From NCBI RefSeq assembly GCF_019237615.1, contig NZ_JAFAGT010000086.1, positions 1-64,000 of the forward strand: a stretch of DNA of 64,000 nt, in the 5' to 3' direction. The notes beneath the pieces were generated by a model that did not search any database, was not told where the DNA came from, and was given only the letters and a program-made list of their open reading frames with translations. The DNA comes from Roseateles sp. (GTDB taxonomy: Bacteria > Pseudomonadota > Gammaproteobacteria > Burkholderiales > Burkholderiaceae_C). Positions 8,214 through 15,541 of the stretch are shown here, piece after piece (position 1 is the first letter of the stretch; each line of letters starts with the position of its first letter). The position numbers were made by a program, and so were the translations under genes.

Positions 8214-10397
8214 TCAGGCGGCTGGATTGTCGTGGCGTGGCACAGGTTTCTGGCGCAGCCATCGCCAGGCTTCTCCGACGGCCTGGCGTGCGAGGCCCAG
8301 CAGGCCGCGTAGCGTGAGCGGGTCGTAGGCGACGAGGCCGAAGCGCTCGCGGCGCTGGCTCATCCAGGTGGCCTTGTAGGCGTCGTCGCCGATCATGTAG
8401 TCGATCTCATGCACGCGGTCGACGTCGATGGCCTGCTCCATCAACAGTGCCGTCAGCAGCGTGCCGGGGGCCAGGGCCTTGTGGGCTTCGTCGTATGCGA
8501 GCTTGTAGATGTCGGCCCGGCCATGGGCGACGATCCAGATCTGAGCCGCCACGGGCTTGTCGCCCAGCCATGCCAGGCCCAGGCGCAGCCAGCCGCGCCG
8601 GGCACACAGGCGGATCAGCCCGGGAACGAAGTCGGGATAGGGCTCGGGCACCTTCCAGCTCTGTGCGTAAACGGCCTGATAGGCCGCCAGGCCGGCCTCG
8701 AGTTCGTCGCCACCCCGCACGATCTCAAGCCGCCCACCTTCGGCCGCGAACTTCTTCGAGTTGCGCTTGATCGTGCTGCGCACCTGGCCGCTGCGCTCCT
8801 TCAGGTAGTCGGCCCAGCTCTGGCGCACAGGCTCGTACCAGTTGCCGAAGGCAAAGTAGGTGTAGGTGTTCAGGCCGGCCAGCGTGAGGGCGCGCTTGAG
8901 CAGCGCGAACTCACGCGAGGTCGGATCCATGGGCGAGAAGCGGTAGGCCGCCGCGCGGGCGCCGCCCCGACGCAGCACGCGGGTCAGCGGCAGCAAGTCC
9001 TCGGCCTCGATGTCCGGATCCAGCACCGGCGCGTAGATGGCCGTGTAGAAGTTGGACAGCGCGCTGACCTCGCGGCCCAAGGCACCGGTCTGCGCGACGA
9101 TGGGCAGTACCGCGAGCACGCGGCCCTGGCGGCGCAGCACATGGATGCGTACCTCATGTGTCCGACGCTCGTGCGCGTAGACGCTATCCATCAGATTGGC
9201 ATGCCAGTCGGCACCGAACTCGACATGGCGCTGCTCGGCCTGGTTCATCAGCGCGATGACGTCGGCGGGCAACTCGTGCACATGGACATAGGTATCCACG
9301 CTGGCACCGCTGCGGTTGACCATGATCTCCGTGTCCATCGGAGGTTTGCTGCGTCGCAGCCAGCCGCGCGCCGTACGCCTGAGCAGGCCATAGGCGGCCG
9401 GCAGGACCCTGTAACGGTAGACGCTGACGTGGTTGATCCAGCGCTGCGACGTCGACCAGGCCAGCAGATCGGAGTCTGCGTTGGTATAGAACTCAATGAT
9501 GCTGCCGGGCGCCCGCGTGAACAGGTCTTCCAGCGTGCGCAACAGCAGGATGCGGCCGGGCGCGTAGCGCTCGAACTGCTCGTCGAAGGTTGTCTTCAGC
9601 ATGACCGCCATGCCGTTGCGCAACAGCAGCATGCGCGAAGCCAGCAAGGTATCGCCGGCCCGCAGCTCGTACACCAGGGCTTCACCACGCATCGCGAACT
9701 CGCGCATGACTTCGACATAGAAGCGGCCCTGCGCGCAGTCGCTACTGATGGCCGTGCCCTCGCGACCCTTCCAGCCGCTGCTTTCCAGTGCGGCATATCG
9801 CGCCACGGCGGCGGGCATGGCCTCGGCATCGGTGATGACGTCTAGGCGCTGGGCGCCGACCTCCGACTGAAGGCGACGCTGGTAGCGGCGCATGTTCTGG
9901 ATGAGCTTGCGGGGCCGCTGGGCCCAGTAGTCGTCGAAACCGTCCCTGAGGTTGATGTTCATCGTCAGCGCATGCGGCAGGGCCTTCACGGGCTTGGCCG
10001 GCAGCTCGCGCAGATCGCCGAAGCGTGGATCGTTGCAGAGCAGGTCCAACTCGCCGGCATGGCCGGGCAGGGCGGCGAACAGGCCGCTCAGGTCCAGCCC
10101 CGCAGGGATCAGGCTAGGGCCGATCTGGGTCTGCGAGGGCAGGAGGCTGGACCAGATGCCCAAGCGCGTCCGCGGGCTCAGCAGCAGCATGGCCACGGGT
10201 TCGCCGTCGCGGCCGGCGGTGGCGAGAAGCGCCCCGTCATCGCCGAAATGGCGCAGCAGTGCGTCGACGAACAGGCCGTCCAGCATGCTGTGGCCACCCA
10301 TCACGCGCCGGTTGAGGTCGTCCCAGGCCTCGCGATGCGGGCCTAGGCCTTGGCTAGGTGCCAGTGGATGGAGTCGCCAGTCGAGGCCGGAGTTCAT
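8214..10397 (-). CDS. Tandem FemAB/BioF2-like (GNAT-fold) acyltransferase fusion
   Basis: Predicted 727-residue cytosolic protein made of two consecutive GNAT-fold domains of the FemAB/CelD (BioF2-like) type. Domain 1 is about residues 20-320 and contains RPRKLIQNMRRYQRRL and FDEQFERYAPGRILLLRTLE. Domain 2 is about 380-700 and contains RSTIKRNSKKF and YDEAHKALAPGTLLTALLME. These paired blocks (a basic helix and a 'xxxPGxxL' CoA-side block) are the family hallmark, and each domain has both. Exosortase A loci usually carry a single-domain FemAB protein of roughly 330 residues, so this looks like a duplicated or fused version. The ATG at 10397 overlaps the stop of the upstream remnant reading frame; a longer start would add an implausible arginine/proline-rich tail. 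Confidence 0.8.
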   Translation of the reverse strand: MNSGLDWRLHPLAPSQGLGPHREAWDDLNRRVMGGHSMLDGLFVDALLRHFGDDGALLATAGRDGEPVAMLLLSPRTRLGIWSSLLPSQTQIGPSLIPAGLDLSGLFAALPGHAGELDLLCNDPRFGDLRELPAKPVKALPHALTMNINLRDGFDDYWAQRPRKLIQNMRRYQRRLQSEVGAQRLDVITDAEAMPAAVARYAALESSGWKGREGTAISSDCAQGRFYVEVMREFAMRGEALVYELRAGDTLLASRMLLLRNGMAVMLKTTFDEQFERYAPGRILLLRTLEDLFTRAPGSIIEFYTNADSDLLAWSTSQRWINHVSVYRYRVLPAAYGLLRRTARGWLRRSKPPMDTEIMVNRSGASVDTYVHVHELPADVIALMNQAEQRHVEFGADWHANLMDSVYAHERRTHEVRIHVLRRQGRVLAVLPIVAQTGALGREVSALSNFYTAIYAPVLDPDIEAEDLLPLTRVLRRGGARAAAYRFSPMDPTSREFALLKRALTLAGLNTYTYFAFGNWYEPVRQSWADYLKERSGQVRSTIKRNSKKFAAEGGRLEIVRGGDELEAGLAAYQAVYAQSWKVPEPYPDFVPGLIRLCARRGWLRLGLAWLGDKPVAAQIWIVAHGRADIYKLAYDEAHKALAPGTLLTALLMEQAIDVDRVHEIDYMIGDDAYKATWMSQRRERFGLVAYDPLTLRGLLGLARQAVGEAWRWLRQKPVPRHDNPAA

Positions 10398-10763
10398 CGC
10401 GTGTCCAGGTCCAGGAGATGTGCGCCGAGCCGGGCGCAGATGCGAGCGTGGTGGCGGGATGCCCTGATGTCGATCAGGGAGTTCACGAGGCCGAAATTGC
10501 GACCATGCTGATCGGCGTCGTGGACAACGAGTACAGGTCATTCTGCTGCGGCGTTAGCAGCCGTGCGAGCAGCGTAAACGACATCGGCTGCAGCCTGATC
10601 AGTAGGTAGGGCTTAGGGTTGGCGAAGCCGAGCGAGCGGTGTACGCTGGCCATCAGCGGACGCCCCGCTTCTTCGGCGTGCGCGCCGTCGCCAGGAAGCG
10701 CAGTGTGGCGGTTAGCATGTCGACGCGGTTCCAGGTGCAGATGACGATGGCCAGGCGCTTCAT
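10394..10763 (-). pseudogene. Remnant of a family 2 glycosyltransferase (both ends, no middle)
   Basis: Reading the minus strand from an ATG at 10763, which overlaps the stop of the GT4 gene (ATGA), gives 36 residues that look exactly like a GT2 N-terminus (KRLAIVICTWNRVDML...LRFL), followed by a stop at 10653. A second frame of 56 codons (10653-10483) resembles nothing I recognise and uses rarer, A/T-rich codons. A third frame from GTG 10486 encodes about 30 residues (ARICARLGAHLLDLDTR) like a C-terminal tail and stops inside the FemAB start codon. A normal GT2 needs about 300 codons, so the catalytic core is missing. Best read as an internally deleted or replaced GT2 gene. The alternative of three tiny coupled genes is unlikely. 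Confidence 0.6.
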
Positions 10764-11863
10764 CTGACGCCGGCCACCTGGCGATAGACATCCAGGTGCC
10801 GGCGCCAGCTTTCTGCCCAGCGGAAGCCCTGGGCCCAGGCGCGTGCCCGAGCGGCCATGTCGGCCCGAGCCTCAGGCGGCAGCGTAGCAGCCTCACGCAG
10901 CGCGGCTGCCCAGGCGTCGAGGTCTTCGGCCGGCGCCAGCATGGCCAGCGGCCCCACCAGTTCGGCCAGACTGCCGAGGGGGCTGAAAATGACGGGCACG
11001 CCTGCGGCCTGAGCCTCAATGGCGGGGAAGCCGAAACCTTCGTATAGGGTCGGGTAGAGCACTGCGGCGGCGCCTGCATAGAGCGCCTGCAGCTCGGCGT
11101 CGGACAGGAACTCGGCAAACAGTACGCGGCCTTGCAGTGGAAGAGGCAGCGCGGCGCGGGCGGCTTCGCGTGCGGCAGCGCCGAAGCCGCAGGCCACGAG
11201 CTTGAGTGCGGGGTCGTGCTGGGCCGCGAGCACCCGCAGCGCCCAGTCGAAGCGCTTGCGCTTCATCGGCCCGCCCAGGTAGACCGCATAGGCCGCCCCA
11301 CCCAGGGCCTGCTGCAACGTGGCCGGGATGGGGGCCGTCGGCGGTTCGAAATAGGCGGTCTCGATGCCGTGATAGATGACGGTCAGCCGTGACTCCAGCT
11401 CCGGCCAGCGGGCCAGGATGTCACGCCGTGAGGACTCGCTGATCGTTATGACATGGGCCGCACGCTTGAGCGCGGCGGGTACGACATGGTCCCAGTACAG
11501 GCGTTGGCCGGCGGTGTCGGGGCGCTCCTCGAAGGCCAGTGTGTCGTGAAGCGTGACGACGGTGGGCAGCGGCTGCCAAAGCGGCAGAGCGCCTTCGGTG
11601 CAATGCAACAGCGACAGGGGCATGCGGCGCGCGCGCAGCGGCAGGCCGAGTTGCTCCCAGAGCCGGAGGCGGTCGCCGCGGAACTCGAAGATGTCGGGTG
11701 TGAAGCGTGGTCCCTCGGGGTGCAGCAGCGGGTGGCGCGGATCGTCGGCGAACAGGTGCCAAGAGATGTCGTCGCTGCTGTTGCGCATCAGCTCCAGGAC
11801 GTACTTACCCATGCCGCGCATGTGGGCAGTGTTCAGGCAGCGGGCGACGAGGCCGATCTTCAT
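10760..11863 (-). CDS. Family 4 glycosyltransferase (GT-B fold)
   Basis: 367-residue retaining glycosyltransferase. The N-terminus MKIGLVARCLN...GMGKYVLELM is a typical GT4 acceptor-side start. The C-terminal nucleotide-sugar domain has YLGGPMKRKRFD and the EX7E block (EGFGFPAIEAQAAGVPVI, near residue 280). It should transfer one sugar from an activated donor onto the growing, lipid-linked exopolysaccharide repeat at the inner face of the membrane. ATG 11863 is chosen because it overlaps the upstream GT2 stop (ATGA) and begins the conserved domain. Donor and acceptor sugars are unknown. Confidence 0.9.
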   Translation of the reverse strand: MKIGLVARCLNTAHMRGMGKYVLELMRNSSDDISWHLFADDPRHPLLHPEGPRFTPDIFEFRGDRLRLWEQLGLPLRARRMPLSLLHCTEGALPLWQPLPTVVTLHDTLAFEERPDTAGQRLYWDHVVPAALKRAAHVITISESSRRDILARWPELESRLTVIYHGIETAYFEPPTAPIPATLQQALGGAAYAVYLGGPMKRKRFDWALRVLAAQHDPALKLVACGFGAAAREAARAALPLPLQGRVLFAEFLSDAELQALYAGAAAVLYPTLYEGFGFPAIEAQAAGVPVIFSPLGSLAELVGPLAMLAPAEDLDAWAAALREAATLPPEARADMAARARAWAQGFRWAESWRRHLDVYRQVAGVR

Positions 11864-12804
11864 GTCGTGCGTCCTCCGCGTGGCAGCCAGGAGCGCAGCA
11901 GCAGCTTCCAGCCGGGCCAATGCCCGGGCTGGACGCGCAACGCCGCGCGCGCGCTGCGGCGGGCCGCTGCGCGCTGACCGGCCTGCAACTGGGTGTAGGC
12001 GAACTGACTCCAACTGCCGGCCAGCTCCGTGCGCACGGCCGCGGCGTCGGCCAGGCGGCCGTCTGGTCCAGCCAGGCCCCAGGTGTCCAGTGCCCGTTGC
12101 ACGACACGGCCGCGATAGTTGTCCCGCGGCGCACTGCGGGTGATGCTGCCGGGGTGCTGGCGGTACAGCGCCAGCGGGCGCATCACGCGTTCGATACGGG
12201 TGACGCGCGAGGCGCGCAACCACAGGTCGTAGTCTTCGCCAATGCGCAGGCCGGTGTCGAAGCTGCCGATCTCGGACAGCAGGCTGCGCTGCATTAGCAC
12301 GGTGGAAGTCCAGACGACGCAGTCCAGCAGTAGTTCGGGATAGAGCCAGCCAGTGGCGCCGCGCCAACGGCCGGGGTCGTCGGCTTCGGCGGCAAGGCGC
12401 TGCAGCAGGGTCGGCTCGGGCTCGGGCTCGGCGCTGACCCAGACATGCCAGGCCGTGTAGCTCATGCGGCAGCCCGGCGCTGCAGCCATGGTGTCGAACT
12501 GGGCAGCGAGCTTGCCCGGCAGCCAGATGTCGTCGGCGTCGCAGAACGCGACCCAGTCGCCGGTGGCGGCCTCGATGCCGGCATTGCGGGCAGCGGCCAC
12601 GCCAGCGTTGCTGCGGCGTATCAGGCGTACCTGCGGGAATTCGCGTTCGACGAGCGCGGCGGAGCCATCCGTCGAGCCGTCGTCGACGACGATGACCTCA
12701 AGCGCCGCTCCGGCCTGCGCCAGCACGGCGCGCAAGGTGGCGGCGATGTAGCGCTCGGTGTTGAAGCAGGGAATGACGACGCTGACACGGGGCAGGGTGG
12801 CCAT
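11860..12804 (-). CDS. Family 2 glycosyltransferase (GT-A fold)
   Basis: 314-residue GT2 enzyme. It begins with VSVVIPCFNTERYI, followed by VVDDGSTDGS (nucleotide binding) near residue 41, AGVAAARNAGI, and the metal-binding DxD block FCDADDIWLPG near residue 88. C-terminal to the catalytic core is an ED motif in RIGEDYDLWLRA. It likely adds a sugar to the exopolysaccharide repeat unit. It lies three bases downstream of the TPR gene and overlaps the GT4 start, so it belongs to the same operon. Specificity cannot be read from sequence. Confidence 0.9.
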   Translation of the reverse strand: MATLPRVSVVIPCFNTERYIAATLRAVLAQAGAALEVIVVDDGSTDGSAALVEREFPQVRLIRRSNAGVAAARNAGIEAATGDWVAFCDADDIWLPGKLAAQFDTMAAAPGCRMSYTAWHVWVSAEPEPEPTLLQRLAAEADDPGRWRGATGWLYPELLLDCVVWTSTVLMQRSLLSEIGSFDTGLRIGEDYDLWLRASRVTRIERVMRPLALYRQHPGSITRSAPRDNYRGRVVQRALDTWGLAGPDGRLADAAAVRTELAGSWSQFAYTQLQAGQRAAARRSARAALRVQPGHWPGWKLLLRSWLPRGGRTT

Positions 12805-12807
12805 GCG

Positions 12808-13485
12808 TCACTGCGATGCGGCGGAAGCCGGCGCCGACGCCGCATCGGCGACGGGCGCGGGGGCGACCCAGCGGCCCACGGCAATGAGCCGATCACGCAG
12901 CTCGGGGCGGTCGTAACCCATCGCGATGACGCGATGAGCCTGCACGAGCGCCTTGTCGTAGTCCTTCATGTCTGCGTAAAGCATGCCGACGTTGAACTGC
13001 GCGAACGGGTCCTCTTTCGTCGTCTCGGCAACGTAGTCCAGGTGCGTGCGGGCTTCGTCGAGCTTGTTCTGGCGCAACAGGAAGTTCACGTAGAGCAGCC
13101 GCGGGATGTGATCGTCGGGCTTGAAGCGCATCGCGCGTTCGTAGAAGCATTCGATCGTGTACTTGGCGCCATTGGCCGGGTTTCGTTTTTCCTTGACCAC
13201 CAGGCGCTCCATCGCGAGCAGGGCACGCGGATGGTTGGGGAAGACACTTAGCGTGTACTTGAAGTCGGCGCCGAAAGAGCCCGTGGGGGCCTCCCGCAGA
13301 TCCTCGGCCTCGGGCGTGAAATGCGCGGATTCGACCAGCTTGCGCTGCTGGGCGTTGGCCGTCCGGTAGTCGTAGGGGCCGTAGTTCCACTCCAGCGTTC
13401 CGCATTGCTTCGCGGTGTCGGCCATAGCCGGCAGGGTTGCTGCGGTCAGGCAAAGGAGGATCAGGCGGGGCAGGATGGGCTTCAT
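12808..13485 (-). CDS. Secreted TPR-like tetratricopeptide protein
   Basis: Predicted 225-residue exported protein: signal peptide KPILPRLILLCLTAATLPAMA with cleavage after AMA, then a helical repeat region. Blocks such as FKYTLSVFPNHPRALLAM, FYERAMRFKPDDHIPRLLY and AQFNVGMLYADMKDYDKALVQ look like degenerate TPRs. The tail is Ala/Pro/Ser rich. ATG 13485 is preferred over GTG 13497 because it begins the signal peptide cleanly and has a GAGAGCG-type ribosome site. TPR proteins in exosortase / polysaccharide loci usually help assembly or export of the polymer in the periplasm; this role is inferred from position only. Confidence 0.8.
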   Translation of the reverse strand: MKPILPRLILLCLTAATLPAMADTAKQCGTLEWNYGPYDYRTANAQQRKLVESAHFTPEAEDLREAPTGSFGADFKYTLSVFPNHPRALLAMERLVVKEKRNPANGAKYTIECFYERAMRFKPDDHIPRLLYVNFLLRQNKLDEARTHLDYVAETTKEDPFAQFNVGMLYADMKDYDKALVQAHRVIAMGYDRPELRDRLIAVGRWVAPAPVADAASAPASAASQ

Positions 13486-13497
13486 CTTCGCTCTCAC

Positions 13498-14337
13498 TCA
13501 AATCTTGCGCAGCCAGCTCAGCGTGGCCGCCTCGACCTTGGCGGCCTGGCCGGGGTCGGAGAAGGTGTGGTCCGCCTCGGCATAGGCTTCGAGTTGCAGG
13601 GAGGGACCGTCCAGCAGCCCCTTCCATGCAGGCGAGCCCTGCGCATACATGCTGAACTCGCGGGCAGTGTAGTCATCCCCGCTGAGAATGAGCAGTGCCG
13701 GGCAACCGAGGCCGCGCAGTCCCGTGGCCATGCGGTCTTGGAAGCTGCTCTGTCCCGGGGCCTTGCCGGCGCCTTGGGCCAGGCGCAGGTTGCCGGCCAG
13801 CGTCATCAGCGCCTTCGCACCGACGCCACCTTTCAACAGCTTGAGCCAGAACTCCTTCTCGCGCAGCCGTCGCCAGTAGTAGTGCTTCACATGCGTTTGT
13901 GCCAGCGTGGCGGCCGAGCGCACCCAGGGGTTGAGCAGGGCGACGCCGGCAACGCGGGCGTCGCGGGTCGACTCCAGGTAAAGCAGCGCCGCCGACGCCG
14001 CATCGCACAGACCCCAGAGCACGACGCGCTTGAGCGCCGGCCGGGCCGCCAGCAGCGCGGTGATGGCGGCGGCGATGTCGGCGTCGACGCCCAGGAAGTC
14101 GCGCGCCTCGCCAGGGCTGTCACCCATGCTGCGGTAGTCGAAGCGCAGCGCGGCGAAGCCATTGGCCGCCAGATGGCGGGCCAGCAGCGTGAACTGGCGG
14201 TGGCTGCCGACGCGGTATTGCGGGCCGCCGACGATGATCAGCACGCCGACTGCGGCGGCGGCTTCGGTTTCGGGTTCGGCCAGGATGCCTATCAGCGGCT
14301 CGCCTTCGCAGGCGAAGCTCAGTACCGATTCCTTCAC
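13498..14337 (-). CDS. Exosortase A system-associated hydrolase 1 (alpha/beta-hydrolase)
   Basis: 279-residue alpha/beta-hydrolase of the family that occurs only with exosortase A (PEP-CTERM) loci. The nucleophile elbow reads GLCDAAS, with cysteine where most hydrolases have serine, as is usual for this family. DYRSMGDS (the loop after strand 4) and a C-terminal HTFSDPG with the catalytic histidine are present. GTG at 14337 overlaps the stop of hydrolase 2 (GTGA). Substrate is not known for the family. Its constant company of acyl carrier protein, acyl-CoA ligase and PLP decarboxylase suggests work on an acyl or aminoacyl thioester linked to the exopolysaccharide. Confidence 0.88.
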   Translation of the reverse strand: MKESVLSFACEGEPLIGILAEPETEAAAAVGVLIIVGGPQYRVGSHRQFTLLARHLAANGFAALRFDYRSMGDSPGEARDFLGVDADIAAAITALLAARPALKRVVLWGLCDAASAALLYLESTRDARVAGVALLNPWVRSAATLAQTHVKHYYWRRLREKEFWLKLLKGGVGAKALMTLAGNLRLAQGAGKAPGQSSFQDRMATGLRGLGCPALLILSGDDYTAREFSMYAQGSPAWKGLLDGPSLQLEAYAEADHTFSDPGQAAKVEAATLSWLRKI

Positions 14338-15152
14338 GACAGCGCCTCCACCGTGCGGGCGACCAACGCAGGCGCGAGCTCGATCTCGCTCGTGGCCCAG
14401 AAGCCCGGGCCTTGCACGAGCTGCGAGCGCACCGCCCAGCCGGCGTCCTGCCAGGCCTTGAGCGCTTGCTCGCTGACCGGCGTCAGCGTGGCGTCTTCGC
14501 GGGTGCTGAGCTCCAGCCATTCGACCCGCCCCGCCTTGCCCACCGGGGTCAGCCTGGCGGACTCCAGGCCGGCAGCCAGGTTGGCGCCCAGCCGGTAGCC
14601 GGCGACCTCGACCGGGCGGCCGGCGGCCAGCTCGGCCTTCAGCCCGTCCATCAGCCCCTTGCTGGCCCCGCCGGCCATCTCTGCGGCCAGCTTCAGGCGC
14701 AAGAACTGCTGCAGCGCGAGCTTGCCGCTGGTCATCGGCTGCCAGAACAAGTGGTTGACCGGCCGGCCCCAGTCGGCCGACGCGGCCAGCAGGCAGCCGG
14801 CGCGCAGGCCCCAGAGCCACAGCGGGGCGTCAGGCACCCGAGCATCCAGCCAGTCGAGGCCGAGGTGCACGTCGGCCAGCCAGTCGGCCCAGCCGGCATC
14901 GCCGAAGTCGGCGGAAGAGTCGCCACAGCCACGCAAGTCGATCTGCAGCACGGCGTGACCGGCTTGGGCGAGCGCGCGGCAGGCCAGGGCGGCCATGCGG
15001 CGCGACTTGTTCATCTCCTCCGCGAACGGATGCAGGTAGAGCAGCTTGCCGCGCGGGGCGCCCTGAAACGTCGCCGACGGCGCATGGAACAGGCACAGGC
15101 GCTGCTCGCCGCCGGCGGCGGGCAGGAAGAAGGCGTCGGGATGGGGGATCAA
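14334..15152 (-). CDS. Exosortase A system-associated hydrolase 2 (alpha/beta-hydrolase-like)
   Basis: 272-residue alpha/beta-hydrolase-fold protein of the second exosortase-associated family. It starts LIPHPDAFFLP and has YLHPFAEEMNKSRR near residue 40 and QIDLRGCGDS near residue 73. At the expected nucleophile elbow it reads GLRAGCL, without serine or cysteine in the central position, so catalysis by the classical triad is doubtful. TTG at 15152 is the only sensible start and overlaps the acp stop (TTGA). It probably acts together with hydrolase 1, with which it is coupled. Confidence 0.82.
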   Translation of the reverse strand: MIPHPDAFFLPAAGGEQRLCLFHAPSATFQGAPRGKLLYLHPFAEEMNKSRRMAALACRALAQAGHAVLQIDLRGCGDSSADFGDAGWADWLADVHLGLDWLDARVPDAPLWLWGLRAGCLLAASADWGRPVNHLFWQPMTSGKLALQQFLRLKLAAEMAGGASKGLMDGLKAELAAGRPVEVAGYRLGANLAAGLESARLTPVGKAGRVEWLELSTREDATLTPVSEQALKAWQDAGWAVRSQLVQGPGFWATSEIELAPALVARTVEALS

Positions 15153-15406
15153 CCCAGGCGGGCGGCCACGAAGTCCGCCAGCGAACCGACCGTCGCAAAG
15201 GTGTCGCCGTCGATGTCATCGTCGTCGACGGCGAGCCCGAGCTGCTCTTCCAGCGCGGTGATGAGGCTGACGACGGCCATGGAGTCCAGCTCGGGCAGCG
15301 CGCCGAGCAAGGCGGTGTCGCGGGTGAAGGTCTGGGCGCGGCCATTCAGGCTCAGCACGTCGTCGAGAAGTCTCAGCACGTGGCCGAGCACCTGGGCGTT
15401 ATCCAT
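15149..15406 (-). CDS. Acyl carrier protein, exosortase A system-associated
   Basis: 85-residue acidic helical carrier protein. The phosphopantetheine attachment serine is Ser42 in LPELDSMAVV, in the usual DSM context. It is the first gene of the minus-strand operon, facing the acyl-CoA ligase gene across 135 bases. Together, ligase, carrier and hydrolases could activate, carry and release an acyl group for exopolysaccharide modification or for lipid attachment; this is inference from gene set. The carrier would need a phosphopantetheinyl transferase from elsewhere in the genome. Confidence 0.9.
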   Translation of the reverse strand: MDNAQVLGHVLRLLDDVLSLNGRAQTFTRDTALLGALPELDSMAVVSLITALEEQLGLAVDDDDIDGDTFATVGSLADFVAARLG

Positions 15407-15442
15407 CTTGGGCGTCCGAAAAGCAAGCGCGGCAGTTTAGCC

Positions 15443-15488
15443 GGCGGCCCCCTTGGCTCCGGGGGCCGCCACCCCTTGGCTTCGGGGT
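15443..15488. repeat. Two tandem GC-rich palindromes sharing a CCCTTGGCTYCGGGG core
   Basis: In the divergent acp/ligase intergenic region a perfect 10-bp stem (15443-15452 with 15461-15470) is followed immediately by a second hairpin, ACCCC/GGGGT (15471-15475 with 15484-15488). Both share the core CCCTTGGCTYCGGGG, so the second looks like a diverged copy. They could be terminators or REP-like elements, or operator sites for the divergent operons. The second copy also overlaps a weak sigma-54-like match (TTGGCTTCGGGGTCGCA, 15476-15492). Confidence 0.55.
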
Positions 15489-15541
15489 CGCATGAGATAC
15501 TTTTTTCACTCCCGCGCACCCTTTTTTGACATCGCCGCTTC

